A DNA stretch of 64,000 bases from Bradyrhizobium sp. CB1015 (GCF_025200925.1 NZ_CP104174.1:4526001-4590000); one strand, 5' to 3'. Shown: positions 33,907 through 42,939, counted from the stretch's first letter. A program made the numbers and translations. The notes: generated by a model from the letters alone, not told the origin.

Positions 33907-34371
33907 TCAGACCTGCGCATCGCGCAGCGGGGCGCGGCTCAGCTCGTTGCCGGCGGCGATGGCCTTGCGCAGCAGCCGCATCAGCTCCTCGCCCTCTTTC
34001 GCGCTGAGGCCGCGCAGCATGATGCGCTGCGCAGATTCGACGGCCGGCGTGATTTTGCGTAGCGTGCGCCGGCCCTCGTCGGTGATCTCGAGCTCGCGCG
34101 CGCGGCGGTCGCGGCTGGAGGGGCGGCGTTCCGCGAGACCCTTCTGGACCAGGCGATCGATCACGCCGGTGATGGTGGTGCGATCGTAGGCGATCAATCC
34201 GGCAAGCGTCACCTGGTCCAGCCCCGGATTGGCCTTGATGGTCGCAAGCGCGGCGTATTGCACCGGCGTGAGATCGAAGCCGGCGTCCTCGACCTCGGCC
34301 AGGAACACCGCGACCGCGATCTGCTGGAAGCGGCGCGCCAGATGTCCGGGCATGTCGTTGTTATCTTTCAC
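33907..34371 (-). CDS. mobR: MarR-family regulator, MobR-like
   Basis: GTG 34371 follows AGAGGAGATTTCG and yields 154 residues; the frame also extends to a TTG at 34413, but that codon lies inside the promoter. The winged helix includes TPVQYAALATIKANPGLDQ, TLAGLIAYDRTTITGVIDRL and the wing RPSSRDRRARELEITDEG, all typical of MarR. It is divergent from mobA. In Comamonas testosteroni, a MarR-type regulator named MobR controls mobA and responds to 3-hydroxybenzoate. The name here rests on this shared position and family. Confidence 0.8.
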   Translation of the reverse strand: MKDNNDMPGHLARRFQQIAVAVFLAEVEDAGFDLTPVQYAALATIKANPGLDQVTLAGLIAYDRTTITGVIDRLVQKGLAERRPSSRDRRARELEITDEGRRTLRKITPAVESAQRIMLRGLSAKEGEELMRLLRKAIAAGNELSRAPLRDAQV

Positions 34372-34406
34372 CGAAATCTCCTCTGCGGGCAGGGCGCTGC
34401 GGATCG

Positions 34407-34441
34407 TTGACAAGTATACTGATAGTCAGCATACTGAGCAA
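34407..34441. promoter_or_regulatory. Divergent mobA/mobR promoters with overlapping operator palindrome
   Basis: On the plus strand, TTGACA (34407-34412) and CATACT (34430-34435) are 17 bases apart. On the minus strand, TTGCTC (34436-34441) and TATACT (34413-34418) are also 17 bases apart. Between them lies a 21-bp palindrome at 34414-34434 with arms GTATnCTGA and TCAGnATAC around TAG; only the n position breaks symmetry. A repressor bound here would cover both promoters. Confidence 0.8.
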
Positions 34442-34473
34442 TATCCAAACCGAAACCGGCGGGAGAGGTGCTC

Positions 34474-36396
34474 ATGCAATTCCATCTCAATGGATTTCAG
34501 CCGGGCGACCCTGAAATCGCCGATCCTGCCGCGCGCGTTCAGGCATCGGGGGCAGCGGGCGCCGTGCCTGGCGAGGTCGACGTCCTCATCGTCGGCTGCG
34601 GGCCGGCCGGCCTGACGCTCGCCGCTCAGCTCGCGCAATTCGCTGACATCAAGACCTGCATCGTCGAGCAGAAGCCGGACCGCCTGCTGGTCGGTCAAGC
34701 CGACGGCATCGCCTGCCGCACCATGGAGATGTTCCACGCCTATGGCTTCAGCGAGCGCGTGCTGAAGGAGGCCTATTGGGTCAACGAGACGACGTTCTGG
34801 AAGCCGGATGAAGGGACGCCGGAGAAGATCGTCCGCAGCGGCCGGGTGCAGGACGTCGAGGACGGGCTGTCGGAATTCCCGCACGTCATCCTGAACCAGG
34901 CGCGCGTCCATGATTGCTTTCTCGACGTCATGCGCAAATCGCCGGCGAAGCTCGCGCCGTATTACAGCCGACGCGTGCTTGATCTCAATGTCGATCCGGC
35001 CGCCGGCGCCGACGATCATGCCGTGACCGTGCGCCTCGAACGCGTCGATGCCGCAAACGAGGGCAAGGTCGAGACGATCAAGGCCCGCTACGTCGTCGGC
35101 TGCGACGGCGCCCGCAGCACGGTGCGCAAATCGATCGGTCGCGAGCTGCACGGGGATTCCGCCAACCACGCCTGGGGCGTGATGGACGTGTTGGCCGTAA
35201 CCGATTTTCCGGACATCCGCTTCAAGTCGCTGATCCAGTCGGCCAAGGACGGCAGCCTGCTGATCATTCCGCGCGAAGGCGGCTACATGGTCCGCATCTA
35301 TGTCGAGCTCGCCAAGCTCGATGTCGGCGAACGCGTTGCCAATCGCAACATCACCGCCGATGACGTGATTGCGAAAGCGCAGCGGATTCTGAAGCCGCAT
35401 CGGCTGGAGGTGAAGGAAATCGCTTGGTGGTCGGTCTACGAGATCGGCCAGCGCCTCACCGACAAGTTCGACGACGTGCCGGAGGGCGAGATCGATACGC
35501 GCCTGCCGCGCATCTTCATCGCCGGCGATGCCTGCCACACCCACAGCCCGAAGGCGGGGCAGGGCATGAACGTCTCGATGCAGGATGCCTTCAATCTCGG
35601 CTGGAAGCTCGCCGCCGTGCTGCGGAGCCGGTGTGCGCCAAGCCTCCTGCATTCCTATTCGGCCGAGCGCCAGGCCGTCGCGAAGGAGCTGATCGATTTC
35701 GATCGCGAATGGGCGGGGATCCTCGCCTCCGCCGCCAAGGCCGGCGGCGCCGATGCCGCCAAGACGCAGGACTATTTCGTCCGGCACGGACGCTACACCG
35801 CGGGCACGGCAACGCACTACAGGCCCTCGGTGCTGACAGGCGCGGCCACACATCAGCACCTCGCGCAGGGCCTCATCGTCGGCAAGCGCTTCCATTCCGC
35901 GCCGGTGATCCGCCTGACGGACGCCAAGCCGGTGCATCTCGGCCATGCCGCAGAGGCCGACGGCCGCTTCCGCATTTACGCGTTCTCGCCTGCTGAGAAC
36001 CCCGCAACGTCGGGCTCGGCCATTCGCGCCTTGTGCAATTTCCTCGCGGAGTCCCGGAAATCACCTGTCCGTCGATACACGCCTCTCGGCGCCGACATCG
36101 ACAGCGTGATCGATCTGCGCGCGGTGTTTCAGCAGGACCATCGCGAGCTTGCCATCGAGGCGATGCCGCCGATGTTGCTCCCGGGCAAAGGCCGTTACGG
36201 CTTGTACGATTACGAGAAGATGTTCTGCCCGGATCTCAAGAGCGGCCATGACGTTTTCACGATGCGCGGCATCGATCGGGCGGCCGGCTGCATGGTTGTG
36301 GTGCGGCCCGACCAGTATGTCGCGACCGTACTGCCGATCGACGATTTTGCCGGGCTCGCCTCGTTCTTCGACGCCTTCATGCTGCCGGTGGACTGA
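34474..36396 (+). CDS. mobA: 3-hydroxybenzoate 4-monooxygenase
   Basis: The 640-residue FAD enzyme begins MQFHLNGFQPGDPE, as MobA of Comamonas does. It has the FAD motif VLIVGCGPAGLTLAAQL, the GQADGIACRTMEMF segment and FIAGDACHTHSPKAGQGMN, plus a C-terminal thioredoxin-like part ending MVVVRPDQYVATVLPIDDFA, as in phenol-hydroxylase-type monooxygenases. The enzyme hydroxylates 3-hydroxybenzoate to protocatechuate using NADPH and O2. ATG 34474 follows GGGAGAGG. No pca or transporter genes sit beside it, so the product must feed a pathway elsewhere. Confidence 0.93.
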   Translation: MQFHLNGFQPGDPEIADPAARVQASGAAGAVPGEVDVLIVGCGPAGLTLAAQLAQFADIKTCIVEQKPDRLLVGQADGIACRTMEMFHAYGFSERVLKEAYWVNETTFWKPDEGTPEKIVRSGRVQDVEDGLSEFPHVILNQARVHDCFLDVMRKSPAKLAPYYSRRVLDLNVDPAAGADDHAVTVRLERVDAANEGKVETIKARYVVGCDGARSTVRKSIGRELHGDSANHAWGVMDVLAVTDFPDIRFKSLIQSAKDGSLLIIPREGGYMVRIYVELAKLDVGERVANRNITADDVIAKAQRILKPHRLEVKEIAWWSVYEIGQRLTDKFDDVPEGEIDTRLPRIFIAGDACHTHSPKAGQGMNVSMQDAFNLGWKLAAVLRSRCAPSLLHSYSAERQAVAKELIDFDREWAGILASAAKAGGADAAKTQDYFVRHGRYTAGTATHYRPSVLTGAATHQHLAQGLIVGKRFHSAPVIRLTDAKPVHLGHAAEADGRFRIYAFSPAENPATSGSAIRALCNFLAESRKSPVRRYTPLGADIDSVIDLRAVFQQDHRELAIEAMPPMLLPGKGRYGLYDYEKMFCPDLKSGHDVFTMRGIDRAAGCMVVVRPDQYVATVLPIDDFAGLASFFDAFMLPVD

Positions 36397-36541
36397 CGCC
36401 GAAAGCGCCGTGCCGATGAACGACGGATGAATATTGAACTTCGCGCGTGCGCGCGTTCTCAATCTTTCTACGGATGCGGTGATGACGTGCGGAACGCTCG
36501 TTCCGCCTGCGCGTTCCGTCTCGAAAGAGGAGGAACACGCC

Positions 36542-37579
36542 ATGAAATTCAGAAGCGTTCTGGTTGCCGCATTGCTGTTCATCCCGACGGCCGCGCTGGC
36601 CGCGCCGGGCATCGTCACCGTCTCGACCGGCTTGCGTGCCGGGCCGGGCACGGGCTTTCCCCTGGTCGATCGCATCCCCGGAGGCGCCCGCGTCAACATC
36701 CATGGCTGCCTGCGCGGCAAGGCCTGGTGCGATGTCAGCTTCTCCGACGATCGCGGCTGGGTGTCGTCGCAATATCTCGAATATCTCTACCGCAATCACT
36801 ACGTCTATCTGCCCGACTATATCGACGAGATCGACGTGCCCGTCGTGCCGTTCGTGCTGACCTCCTACTGGTCGAAGTATTATGCGGGACGGCCCTGGTA
36901 CCACCGCCACGCTTATTGGAATAATTACTGGAGCTCGCACGAGCGCTTTGCGACGCGCATGACGCTCGATCCGCGCGCAGCCCGCATCGGTCGCGCGGCG
37001 ACGCGCGATGCGGCGGTTGCACTGGAGCGCAGCGGCGTGCGCGGCAAAGGCGAGGCCGCAATCTCCGGACGTGACGCCGCCACCGCGCGGCCCGACGCTG
37101 CGATCGCAAAACGCGATGCTGCGATCGGAAAGCGCGACGCAGCGATCGCAAGGCGCGACGCAGCGATCGCCAAGCGCGACGCTGGAGTAGCAACCGACCG
37201 GGCGCGCGCCGGCAGCAGCGAGCGCATCGCGCATGAGCGGGTCAATGTGCAGAGCCGCAATCCACGCGACGCACAGGCGCGCATGATGCACGAGCAGGCT
37301 GCAGGCCGTGCCGCCGTCCGCACGCAGCCGATGCCGCGTGCGCATGAAGCCCCGCGCGTATCGGCCGCGCCGGCCGCGCGGCCCGCGGTGCCGCATTCGG
37401 CGCAGCCGAGCGTCAGCCACGGTTCGCCGATGAACGCACATGCGCAGATGCCGGCGCCGCGTGCCGCTGCGCCTGCCGCGCAGCACGGCGGTGGCGGCGG
37501 CGCTCCGCACATCAATGCCGCGCCGCATGGCGGCGTTGCACCGGCGGGCGGGCCCGGCGGCGGGCACCAGAAGCACTAG
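36542..37579 (+). CDS. SH3-domain secreted protein with heptad repeats
   Basis: ATG 36542 follows GAGGAGGAACACGCC. The 345-residue protein has a signal peptide (MKFRSVLVAALLFIPTAALA), a bacterial SH3 domain (VSTGLRAGPGTGFPLVDRIP, then WCDVSFSDDRGWVSSQYLE) and a Tyr/Trp-rich segment. A low-complexity part follows that includes four tandem repeats of RDAAI[AG][KR], then an Ala/Pro/His/Gly-rich tail. SH3b domains commonly bind peptidoglycan, and the tail may bind metal through His. An operon partner is not evident. Confidence 0.82.
   Translation: MKFRSVLVAALLFIPTAALAAPGIVTVSTGLRAGPGTGFPLVDRIPGGARVNIHGCLRGKAWCDVSFSDDRGWVSSQYLEYLYRNHYVYLPDYIDEIDVPVVPFVLTSYWSKYYAGRPWYHRHAYWNNYWSSHERFATRMTLDPRAARIGRAATRDAAVALERSGVRGKGEAAISGRDAATARPDAAIAKRDAAIGKRDAAIARRDAAIAKRDAGVATDRARAGSSERIAHERVNVQSRNPRDAQARMMHEQAAGRAAVRTQPMPRAHEAPRVSAAPAARPAVPHSAQPSVSHGSPMNAHAQMPAPRAAAPAAQHGGGGGAPHINAAPHGGVAPAGGPGGGHQKH
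37094..37177 (+). repeat. Four tandem 21-bp repeats inside the SH3 gene
   Basis: Each unit reads GA[C/T]GC[A/T]GCGATCG followed by [C/G][A/C]A[A/G][A/G]CGC or close variants, encoding DAAI-[AG]-[KR]-R. The copies differ only by one to three bases, so the number of units can easily change. Confidence 0.8.
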
Positions 37580-37587
37580 CACCAACG

Positions 37588-37613
37588 AAAGCCCGGCCCT
37601 CGTGCCGGGCTTT
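37588..37613 (+). terminator. Intrinsic terminator after the SH3 gene
   Basis: AAAGCCCGGC and GCCGGGCTTT form a perfect 10-bp stem around CCTCGT and lie nine bases after the stop codon. Confidence 0.85.
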
Positions 37614-37748
37614 CCGCTTGCGCGCGCCGTCGGGTTCCGTGCGCGTACAATTTAAGAAAGTTCTTCGCGGGCAGATTTCATCGATCGTAAGATGTCTATC
37701 CAAAGCTGTAAGCATCCACTCGGGGCAGCGGGGCACCGGAGGATGACG

Positions 37749-38030
37749 ATGAGACAGAGCCAAGCGGAGACGCGCCGTCAGCAAAATGTCGCGAAGCGAT
37801 CGATGACCAAGGAGGCCAAGCAGCTGGCCAACTTGATTGCCGGACTGCGCCAATCCCTCGAAGAGATCCACAAGGAGCGGGCGAGCATCAAGCTCTCGGG
37901 CGCCGAAATGGGTATGCTCGACGAGCGTCGCAACAATCTGCTGCTCACAATCGCAGCCCTCAATGACCGCCTCTCGGCGGTGCAGGGCCTGATCAATCTC
38001 GGCCGCCCCCATATCATCCGCGTGCACTAG
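37749..38030 (+). CDS. Small coiled-coil hypothetical protein
   Basis: The 93-residue protein is highly helical: RQQNVAKRSMTKEAKQLANLI, LRQSLEEIHKERASIKLSG and RRNNLLLTIAALNDRLSAVQ form a heptad-like pattern. ATG 37749 is preferred because GGAGG sits six bases before it; the upstream ATG 37743 is too close to the ribosome site. No family is recognised. Confidence 0.6.
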   Translation: MRQSQAETRRQQNVAKRSMTKEAKQLANLIAGLRQSLEEIHKERASIKLSGAEMGMLDERRNNLLLTIAALNDRLSAVQGLINLGRPHIIRVH

Positions 38031-38186
38031 CGCCGATCCGAGGTAGCGAGATCGGCTCTGTTGCGACGGCACGGGGCCGGCCACAGGCCTCGTGGACGGC
38101 ACCAAATTGCCACGCTCCCGGCGAATTGCCGCCAAAGCCCGCTGCCACGAGAAGGCCGGGTGCAGGGCGACGCAAGGGGATGCGAA

Positions 38187-38366
38187 TTGGCCTACAAGAT
38201 GGTCGCAGAACGCGACAACGAGAAGTACAGTTTCGCCCGCGAGAGCCGGTTGCTCATCGTGGCGAAGGCGAAAGTGTGGGCGAGCGAAGGATGGCGGGTG
38301 GTCATCACCGACCAGGATGGCAAGGCCTACGCGCCGCCCGAATTCGATCAACTGTCCGCGGCGTGA
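38187..38366 (+). CDS. Small hypothetical protein (59 aa)
   Basis: TTG 38187, preceded by AAGGGGATGCGAA, opens LAYKMVAERDNEKYSFARES and continues RLLIVAKAKVWASEGWRVVI with TDQDGKAYAPPEFDQL. The ATG at 38199 would be the next option. The stop overlaps the ATG of the following cytochrome-like gene (TGATG), so the two are coupled. Function is unknown. Confidence 0.6.
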   Translation: MAYKMVAERDNEKYSFARESRLLIVAKAKVWASEGWRVVITDQDGKAYAPPEFDQLSAA

Positions 38367-38713
38367 TGGTGGGGCGCGACCTGACTGCGCCTCTGCTGGT
38401 TCTAGCGGCGGCGATGCTGTCGGCGACGGCCGCCGTCGCGCAAAATCTGGATGCCGGCAAGTCGCCCGCCAAGCTCTTCGCCGAAGGCTGCGCGACCTGC
38501 CACCGCAGCCCGCGCGGCTTGGCCAAGGGACGCTTCAGCCTGACGCTGTCCTGGTTCCTGAGGGATCATTACGTAACCAGCTCCGATTCGGCGAAAGCGC
38601 TCGCCGCTTACCTGGCATCGGTTGACGAGCCGCCGCCCCGGGGTTCGGCCAAGCCCGGTGCAAAGGCGCCCCGGTCCGCTCCGCGTCCGGCCATGCCCGT
38701 TCAGAGCCGGTAG
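38366..38713 (+). CDS. Small c-type cytochrome-like protein
   Basis: The 115-residue protein has a signal peptide (APLLVLAAAMLSATAAVAQ) and a single heme motif CATCH in FAEGCATCHRSP. The rest is short (FSLTLSWFLRDHYVTSSDSA, then YLASVDEPP) with a Pro-rich tail and no clear Met ligand pattern. It would be a periplasmic electron carrier or heme sensor; the small size and missing axial Met make a redox role uncertain. Confidence 0.75.
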   Translation: MVGRDLTAPLLVLAAAMLSATAAVAQNLDAGKSPAKLFAEGCATCHRSPRGLAKGRFSLTLSWFLRDHYVTSSDSAKALAAYLASVDEPPPRGSAKPGAKAPRSAPRPAMPVQSR

Positions 38714-38722
38714 CCGCGCGCA

Positions 38723-39067
38723 TCAGCGCACCGTGGTCTCCGAGAACAGGTTGATGATCACCACCCCTGATACGATCAGCGCGATGCCGACGAAGGCTGC
38801 GGCGTCCAGGATCTGACGGAACAGCACGAAGGAGACGGTGGCGGTGAGGATGATGCCGACCCCGCCCCAGATCGCATAGGCGATGCTCAACGGGATCACC
38901 CGAATCGCCACCGAGAGCGCGTAGAACGAGGCGATGTAGAACAGCACCATCGCCAGCGTCGGCCAGGGACGGGTGAACTGCGCGGACTGCTGCAGGAACG
39001 CCGACGCGGTGACCTCGAACACGATGGCGAGGGCGAGAGCCGTGTAGGCGTTGAAGGCGGACGTCAT
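38723..39067 (-). CDS. SMR-family multidrug efflux protein
   Basis: The 114-residue protein has four membrane helices and the essential Glu at residue 18 in LAIVFEVTASAFL. Other marks are FYALSVAIRVIPLSIAYAIWGGVGI and a final VGIALIVSGVVIINL. Proton-driven SMR pumps export cationic compounds as dimers. It lies convergent with the cytochrome-like gene. Confidence 0.93.
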   Translation of the reverse strand: MTSAFNAYTALALAIVFEVTASAFLQQSAQFTRPWPTLAMVLFYIASFYALSVAIRVIPLSIAYAIWGGVGIILTATVSFVLFRQILDAAAFVGIALIVSGVVIINLFSETTVR

Positions 39068-39217
39068 GAGCCTCTCGGCGTGAGGAAGATACCGCGCGGC
39101 TGTCGCGAATATCACGTGCGAATGACGAACCTGCGACATTGCCGATGCCACCCGGTGACCTGCGCTCCATCCAGCTACTCTTGCCACACCCGACGTTTGA
39201 CTCTACGGACCTCTCTC

Positions 39218-40033
39218 ATGCTCGTCATTTCCATTCAGAGCCAGGTGGTCCACGGCCATGTCGGCAATAGCGCAGCCGCCTATGCCATGCAGGCGGAGGG
39301 CGTGAACGTTGCGGCGGTGCCGACGACGCTGCTGTCCAACCATCCGCGCTATCCGAGCCTGCGCGGGCGGGTGCTGGAGACCGAGCTGGTCGCCGATCTC
39401 CTCAAAGGAGTCGAGGAGCGCGGCTTGGTCGACGAGGCCGCGGTGCTCGTCACCGGCTATCTCGGCTCGCCCGGCAATGCCGGCGTGATCGCCGATTTCG
39501 TCGAGCGGGCGCGCACGCGGAATGCGAAGCTGGTCTATCTCTGCGATCCCGTGATCGGCGACGACGGCCGTGTCTATGTCGCGGACGGCATCCTGGACGT
39601 GGTCCGCCATCGGCTGCTGCCGGCGGCGAACCTGACGACGCCGAACCAGTTCGAGCTCGAGCTGCTCTCGGGGGTCACAATTGCCGACGCCCAGGGCCTT
39701 AGCGCGGCGTGTGCGGTATTGGCAGGGGCAGGCTGCGCCATCGTCACCACCGGCTGCACCCTCGCTGACACGGCAGCGGGGCAGGTGGAGACGATCCTGT
39801 GCAGCGACGGGCGATTGTCGCGCTTTGCGACGCCGCGCCTGCCGATCCGTCCCTACGGCACCGGCGATCTCCTCACCGGGCTGATCGCGGCGCATCTGGC
39901 CAAGGGCGAAGCGATGGACTCGGCGGTGCGGCGCGCGGTCGACACGGTCTTTGCGGTGCTGGTACGCACGCAGGACGCCGGCTCGGCCGAGATGCAGCTG
40001 GTGCCGCTGCCGACGGCGGAGCACAAGTCGTAA
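39218..40033 (+). CDS. pdxY: Pyridoxal kinase PdxY
   Basis: The 271-residue ribokinase-fold protein starts MLVISIQSQVVHGHVGNSAA, the PdxY/PdxK N-terminal motif. It has LCDPVIGDDGRVYVADG, TPNQFELELLSG and the anion-hole/catalytic segment PYGTGDLLTGLIAAHL with the Asp. It phosphorylates pyridoxal in vitamin B6 salvage. It stands alone between the SMR gene and the M15-like gene. Confidence 0.94.
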   Translation: MLVISIQSQVVHGHVGNSAAAYAMQAEGVNVAAVPTTLLSNHPRYPSLRGRVLETELVADLLKGVEERGLVDEAAVLVTGYLGSPGNAGVIADFVERARTRNAKLVYLCDPVIGDDGRVYVADGILDVVRHRLLPAANLTTPNQFELELLSGVTIADAQGLSAACAVLAGAGCAIVTTGCTLADTAAGQVETILCSDGRLSRFATPRLPIRPYGTGDLLTGLIAAHLAKGEAMDSAVRRAVDTVFAVLVRTQDAGSAEMQLVPLPTAEHKS

Positions 40034-40037
40034 ACGG

Positions 40038-41342
40038 TCAGGTCGCGCGCTTGACGGCCGATTGCGCCGACTTCTGCGGCTTGGCCGGGCTCTTCTGCTC
40101 GCGCGCGGCGTGGGACTTCGGCGGCTTGGCGCTCGCGACCGCCCGCGGCTTCTTCGACTTGGCACTGGCAACGTCCTTGCGATCGGAGGTGCCGCGCTTC
40201 GAGATATATTCCGCCCCGTCGATCGGGCCGACATGCGGCGGATCGCGGTCGAGATAGGGCCGGCCGATGCCGAATGCCTTGCCGTTGGCATCGACCCACT
40301 TCCACAGGATTTCGGTCGAGACCCAGCGCTGCGCCCGGTTATTGCCCTGCGTGCTGACGATATCGGCCGCCATGCCGTGGCCATAACCGCCGCGCGTGCT
40401 GCCGCCGTGATAGGACCGGTCGGAGGCAGCCTTCAGGCCGCTCGCGATCGACTGGCGATAATCGTCGCGAAACGCGCTGGTGATACCCGGCGACAGGCCG
40501 GCGGCTTCGGCCGCGAGCATCATGCGGAACAGCTTCTGCTTGAAGCTCTTGTCCATGCCGCCGATGACGTAGTCCATCATCGACATGCCGGCGCGCTCGG
40601 CCGCCTTCGGATCCTTCCAGGTGAAGTCCTGATCGACCAGCTTCGTGAAGCTGCGCATCACCGTGACGGTCTTGCCCTTGCGCTTGATGGTGACGGCGCG
40701 CCGGTCCTGAACCTTGATCGAGTCCTCCTTGGGCGTGCGCTGGTAGAGCGCCCAGAGATAGCGATCCATGCAGGCCTCGATGACGAAGCATTCGTCGAGC
40801 ACGGCGACGGTGTCGGCGGGCGGAGACGCTTTGGCCGCAGGCGCGACGGGGCCGCTCGCGATCGCCTCGGGGGACAACGCATCCGTCGCCACGATCTCGG
40901 TGGGATCGGCCGATGCGAGCTTGACGGGCTCGGGCAGAGGGGCCGGGGCAACCTCGCTGACGATAGGCTCCGGTTCAGGCGAGATCTGCGGCCCGGGCAC
41001 TGCTTCCGCCGGCAGGATCAGCACCGGGTCGGCCGAGGCAAGCTTGACGGTGGAGGCGGGCTCCTCGGGCGCTGCCTCTGCTGGCGCGGCAGGGGCGGGC
41101 GCCGCAGCGACGGCGGCAGCGATGTCGGCCGTCAAGGCGAGGCCATCCTCGATGGTCGCAGCGCGCGGCACGTCGGCGAGGTCGATACGGCCGAGATCCT
41201 TGGCGCGCGAGATGGCGGCTGCATTGGCGCCGCTGTTCTCGATGAGGGCAGGCGCATAGGCGGAGAGAGACAACGCGAGCCACCCGGCGAGAACGGCCGA
41301 GGGACACGACACCGCCACCAGAAGAGACCGCCGATCGTTCAT
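40038..41342 (-). CDS. Peptidase M15-like (VanY/DacB-type) exported protein
   Basis: The 434-residue protein has an N-terminal hydrophobic segment (LAGWLALSLSAYAPALI), a very Ala/Pro-rich linker with the repeated block VKLASADP[VT], and a C-terminal domain. That domain has LSPGITSAFRDDYRQSIASG, GGSTRGGYGHGMAADIVS and YLDRDPPHVGPI. The H...D and PPHV spacing suits a zinc D-Ala-D-Ala peptidase. A Lys/Ala-rich tail follows. It likely trims peptidoglycan in the periplasm. Confidence 0.75.
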   Translation of the reverse strand: MNDRRSLLVAVSCPSAVLAGWLALSLSAYAPALIENSGANAAAISRAKDLGRIDLADVPRAATIEDGLALTADIAAAVAAAPAPAAPAEAAPEEPASTVKLASADPVLILPAEAVPGPQISPEPEPIVSEVAPAPLPEPVKLASADPTEIVATDALSPEAIASGPVAPAAKASPPADTVAVLDECFVIEACMDRYLWALYQRTPKEDSIKVQDRRAVTIKRKGKTVTVMRSFTKLVDQDFTWKDPKAAERAGMSMMDYVIGGMDKSFKQKLFRMMLAAEAAGLSPGITSAFRDDYRQSIASGLKAASDRSYHGGSTRGGYGHGMAADIVSTQGNNRAQRWVSTEILWKWVDANGKAFGIGRPYLDRDPPHVGPIDGAEYISKRGTSDRKDVASAKSKKPRAVASAKPPKSHAAREQKSPAKPQKSAQSAVKRAT

Positions 41343-41586
41343 GATCCCTGCCTCCAAACGGTCTGCTCGAACCATCTTGCCCGAACAGTGATGATGCAAA
41401 CAGTCTGACCAAAACAGTCTTGCACGGAAAGGCACGCAGCACGTCGATTGTTCGGGCCACGGTGTGGCGGCGCAATGGCGCAAATCGGCGAGTGCGGGCT
41501 TTTCGAGGCAGGTGTTGCCGAAGTGCAACGCTGGGTTCCATTCGGCGTTGCCGCAACTTTGTTGTTGCTGGTGCGTTGGAGGCGCC

Positions 41587-41790
41587 ATGACGCATCCCTC
41601 GCTTCGTCCCATGGACGCCTTCGACCCCACCGAGCCCGCCATCCTGCACGATCGTCTCTCCGACATGATCATTACCTGGACCGCCGATCAGGCAGATGAC
41701 TACCGGCGCGCCAGCCGGCCCGGCGCGGATGGAACGGTGGCCTGGAAGAGCTTTCTCTTTGATGGCTGGGGCAACGTGCTCGGTGGCTGA
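41587..41790 (+). CDS. Small hypothetical protein (67 aa)
   Basis: ATG 41587 follows GGAGGCGCC. The protein (MTHPSLRPMDAFDPTEPAIL, then HDRLSDMIITWTADQADDYR and GTVAWKSFLFDGWGNVLGG) is acidic and has no known family. The clean ribosome site and codon usage support it. Confidence 0.6.
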   Translation: MTHPSLRPMDAFDPTEPAILHDRLSDMIITWTADQADDYRRASRPGADGTVAWKSFLFDGWGNVLGG

Positions 41791-41811
41791 GCACCTCCCT
41801 TGGAGCGCGAG

Positions 41812-42162
41812 CTACGCCTTCTTCACGAACTCCGACTTCAGATTCATCGCGCCGATGCCGTCGATCTTGCAGGCGATGTTGTGGCCGTCGCTGGCGTCCT
41901 GCAGGCGGATGTTGCGCACCTTGGTGCCGCCCTTGACGACCGAGGACGAGCCCTTGATCTTGAGATCCTTGATCACGATGACGCTGTCGCCGTCGGCGAG
42001 CACATTGCCGTTGGCATCGCGCACGCTCGCATCCTGCGCCGCATCCGAGGCTGCGTCCGCCGCGCCGCTCCATTCATGGCCGCATTCCGGGCAGACCCAA
42101 AGATCGCGGTCCTGATAGGCGTGCTCGGAATTGCAGGTCGGGCATTTCATCGTGTCGGTCAT
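41812..42162 (-). CDS. yjdM: YjdM (PhnA-type) zinc-ribbon protein
   Basis: The 116-residue protein has an N-terminal zinc ribbon ([14 protein letters not shown] ... [11 protein letters not shown]) and the conserved C-terminal SH3-like part [20 protein letters not shown] and [10 protein letters not shown] with [10 protein letters not shown]. It matches E. coli YjdM (formerly PhnA), whose function is not settled despite its old link to phosphonate uptake. Confidence 0.94.
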   Translation of the reverse strand: MTDTMKCPTCNSEHAYQDRDLWVCPECGHEWSGAADAASDAAQDASVRDANGNVLADGDSVIVIKDLKIKGSSSVVKGGTKVRNIRLQDASDGHNIACKIDGIGAMNLKSEFVKKA

Positions 42163-42404
42163 GACGGGTCTTGTCTCGCGGTTCGTTCGCGGCGCGACCC
42201 TAGAGGCGGGAACCGGGAAAGCAAGGAAAAGCTGCGAACGGCGCAGGGCCGGCGGCACCTGCCGGTGCGATACCACCGAGCGATGCCTGCTGACACCAGC
42301 GCGAGCCCTTCAATGAAGCAACGGCGCGCGTTGAGCTGCATCAACGGGCACTGCCCGCGAGGGTCGTATCGTCTCTTCGGAAATGACCACCGAAAGGCCG
42401 CGCG

Positions 42405-42857
42405 ATGGACGACACGCTCAGACGAAAGATCCAGACCTTGCTGGACCAGCACCGCACGATGCGGATTGCGACCCTTCGCCCCGATGGCTGGCCGCAAGTC
42501 ACGACAGTCGGCTATGCGAACGAAGGTTTGACCATCTACTTCCTCTGCGGCACCGACAGCCAGAAGGCGCAGAACCTCTCGCGGGACGACCGCGTGTCGC
42601 TGGCGATCGATGACGATCCGGCGCAAGTGATGGAGATCACCGGCCTGTCCATGGCGGCGCGGGCGGTGGCCGTGACCGATCCGGCCGAAGCCGAGAAGGC
42701 GATCGCGCTGCTGATGGCACGTTATCCCGAGCAGAAGGCCGCCGGCCTTCCCGTGCCGAAGCCGTCCGAGGTGCGGCTGATCCGTCTCACGCCGACGGTG
42801 ATCTCGCTGCTCGATTATTCCAAGGGATTCGGTCACACCGATCTTGTGACGTGCTGA
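42405..42857 (+). CDS. Pyridoxamine 5'-phosphate oxidase family protein
   Basis: The 150-residue split-barrel protein has HRTMRIATLRPDGWPQVTTV and YFLCGTDSQKAQNLSRDDRV, the FMN/F420-binding barrel pattern. Conserved 'A-T-x-x-x-D-G-x-P' and 'K-x-x-N-L' motifs are present. It may bind FMN or heme and could detoxify small molecules. No partner gene is adjacent. Confidence 0.88.
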   Translation: MDDTLRRKIQTLLDQHRTMRIATLRPDGWPQVTTVGYANEGLTIYFLCGTDSQKAQNLSRDDRVSLAIDDDPAQVMEITGLSMAARAVAVTDPAEAEKAIALLMARYPEQKAAGLPVPKPSEVRLIRLTPTVISLLDYSKGFGHTDLVTC

Positions 42858-42939
42858 GGCGCTTTCTTGACGCAGATCAAGCTGGCCCTGCGGTGCAAAT
42901 CTAGGCTGCTCGATCAGTCAATCGCGGTGAGGTTGGGCG

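Noticed and set aside
34426..35946. 506-codon minus-strand ORF
   Set aside because: It mirrors mobA, and its predicted protein has no family motifs.
37094..37177. CRISPR-like array
   Set aside because: The 21-bp units are contiguous without spacers and lie inside a coding sequence.
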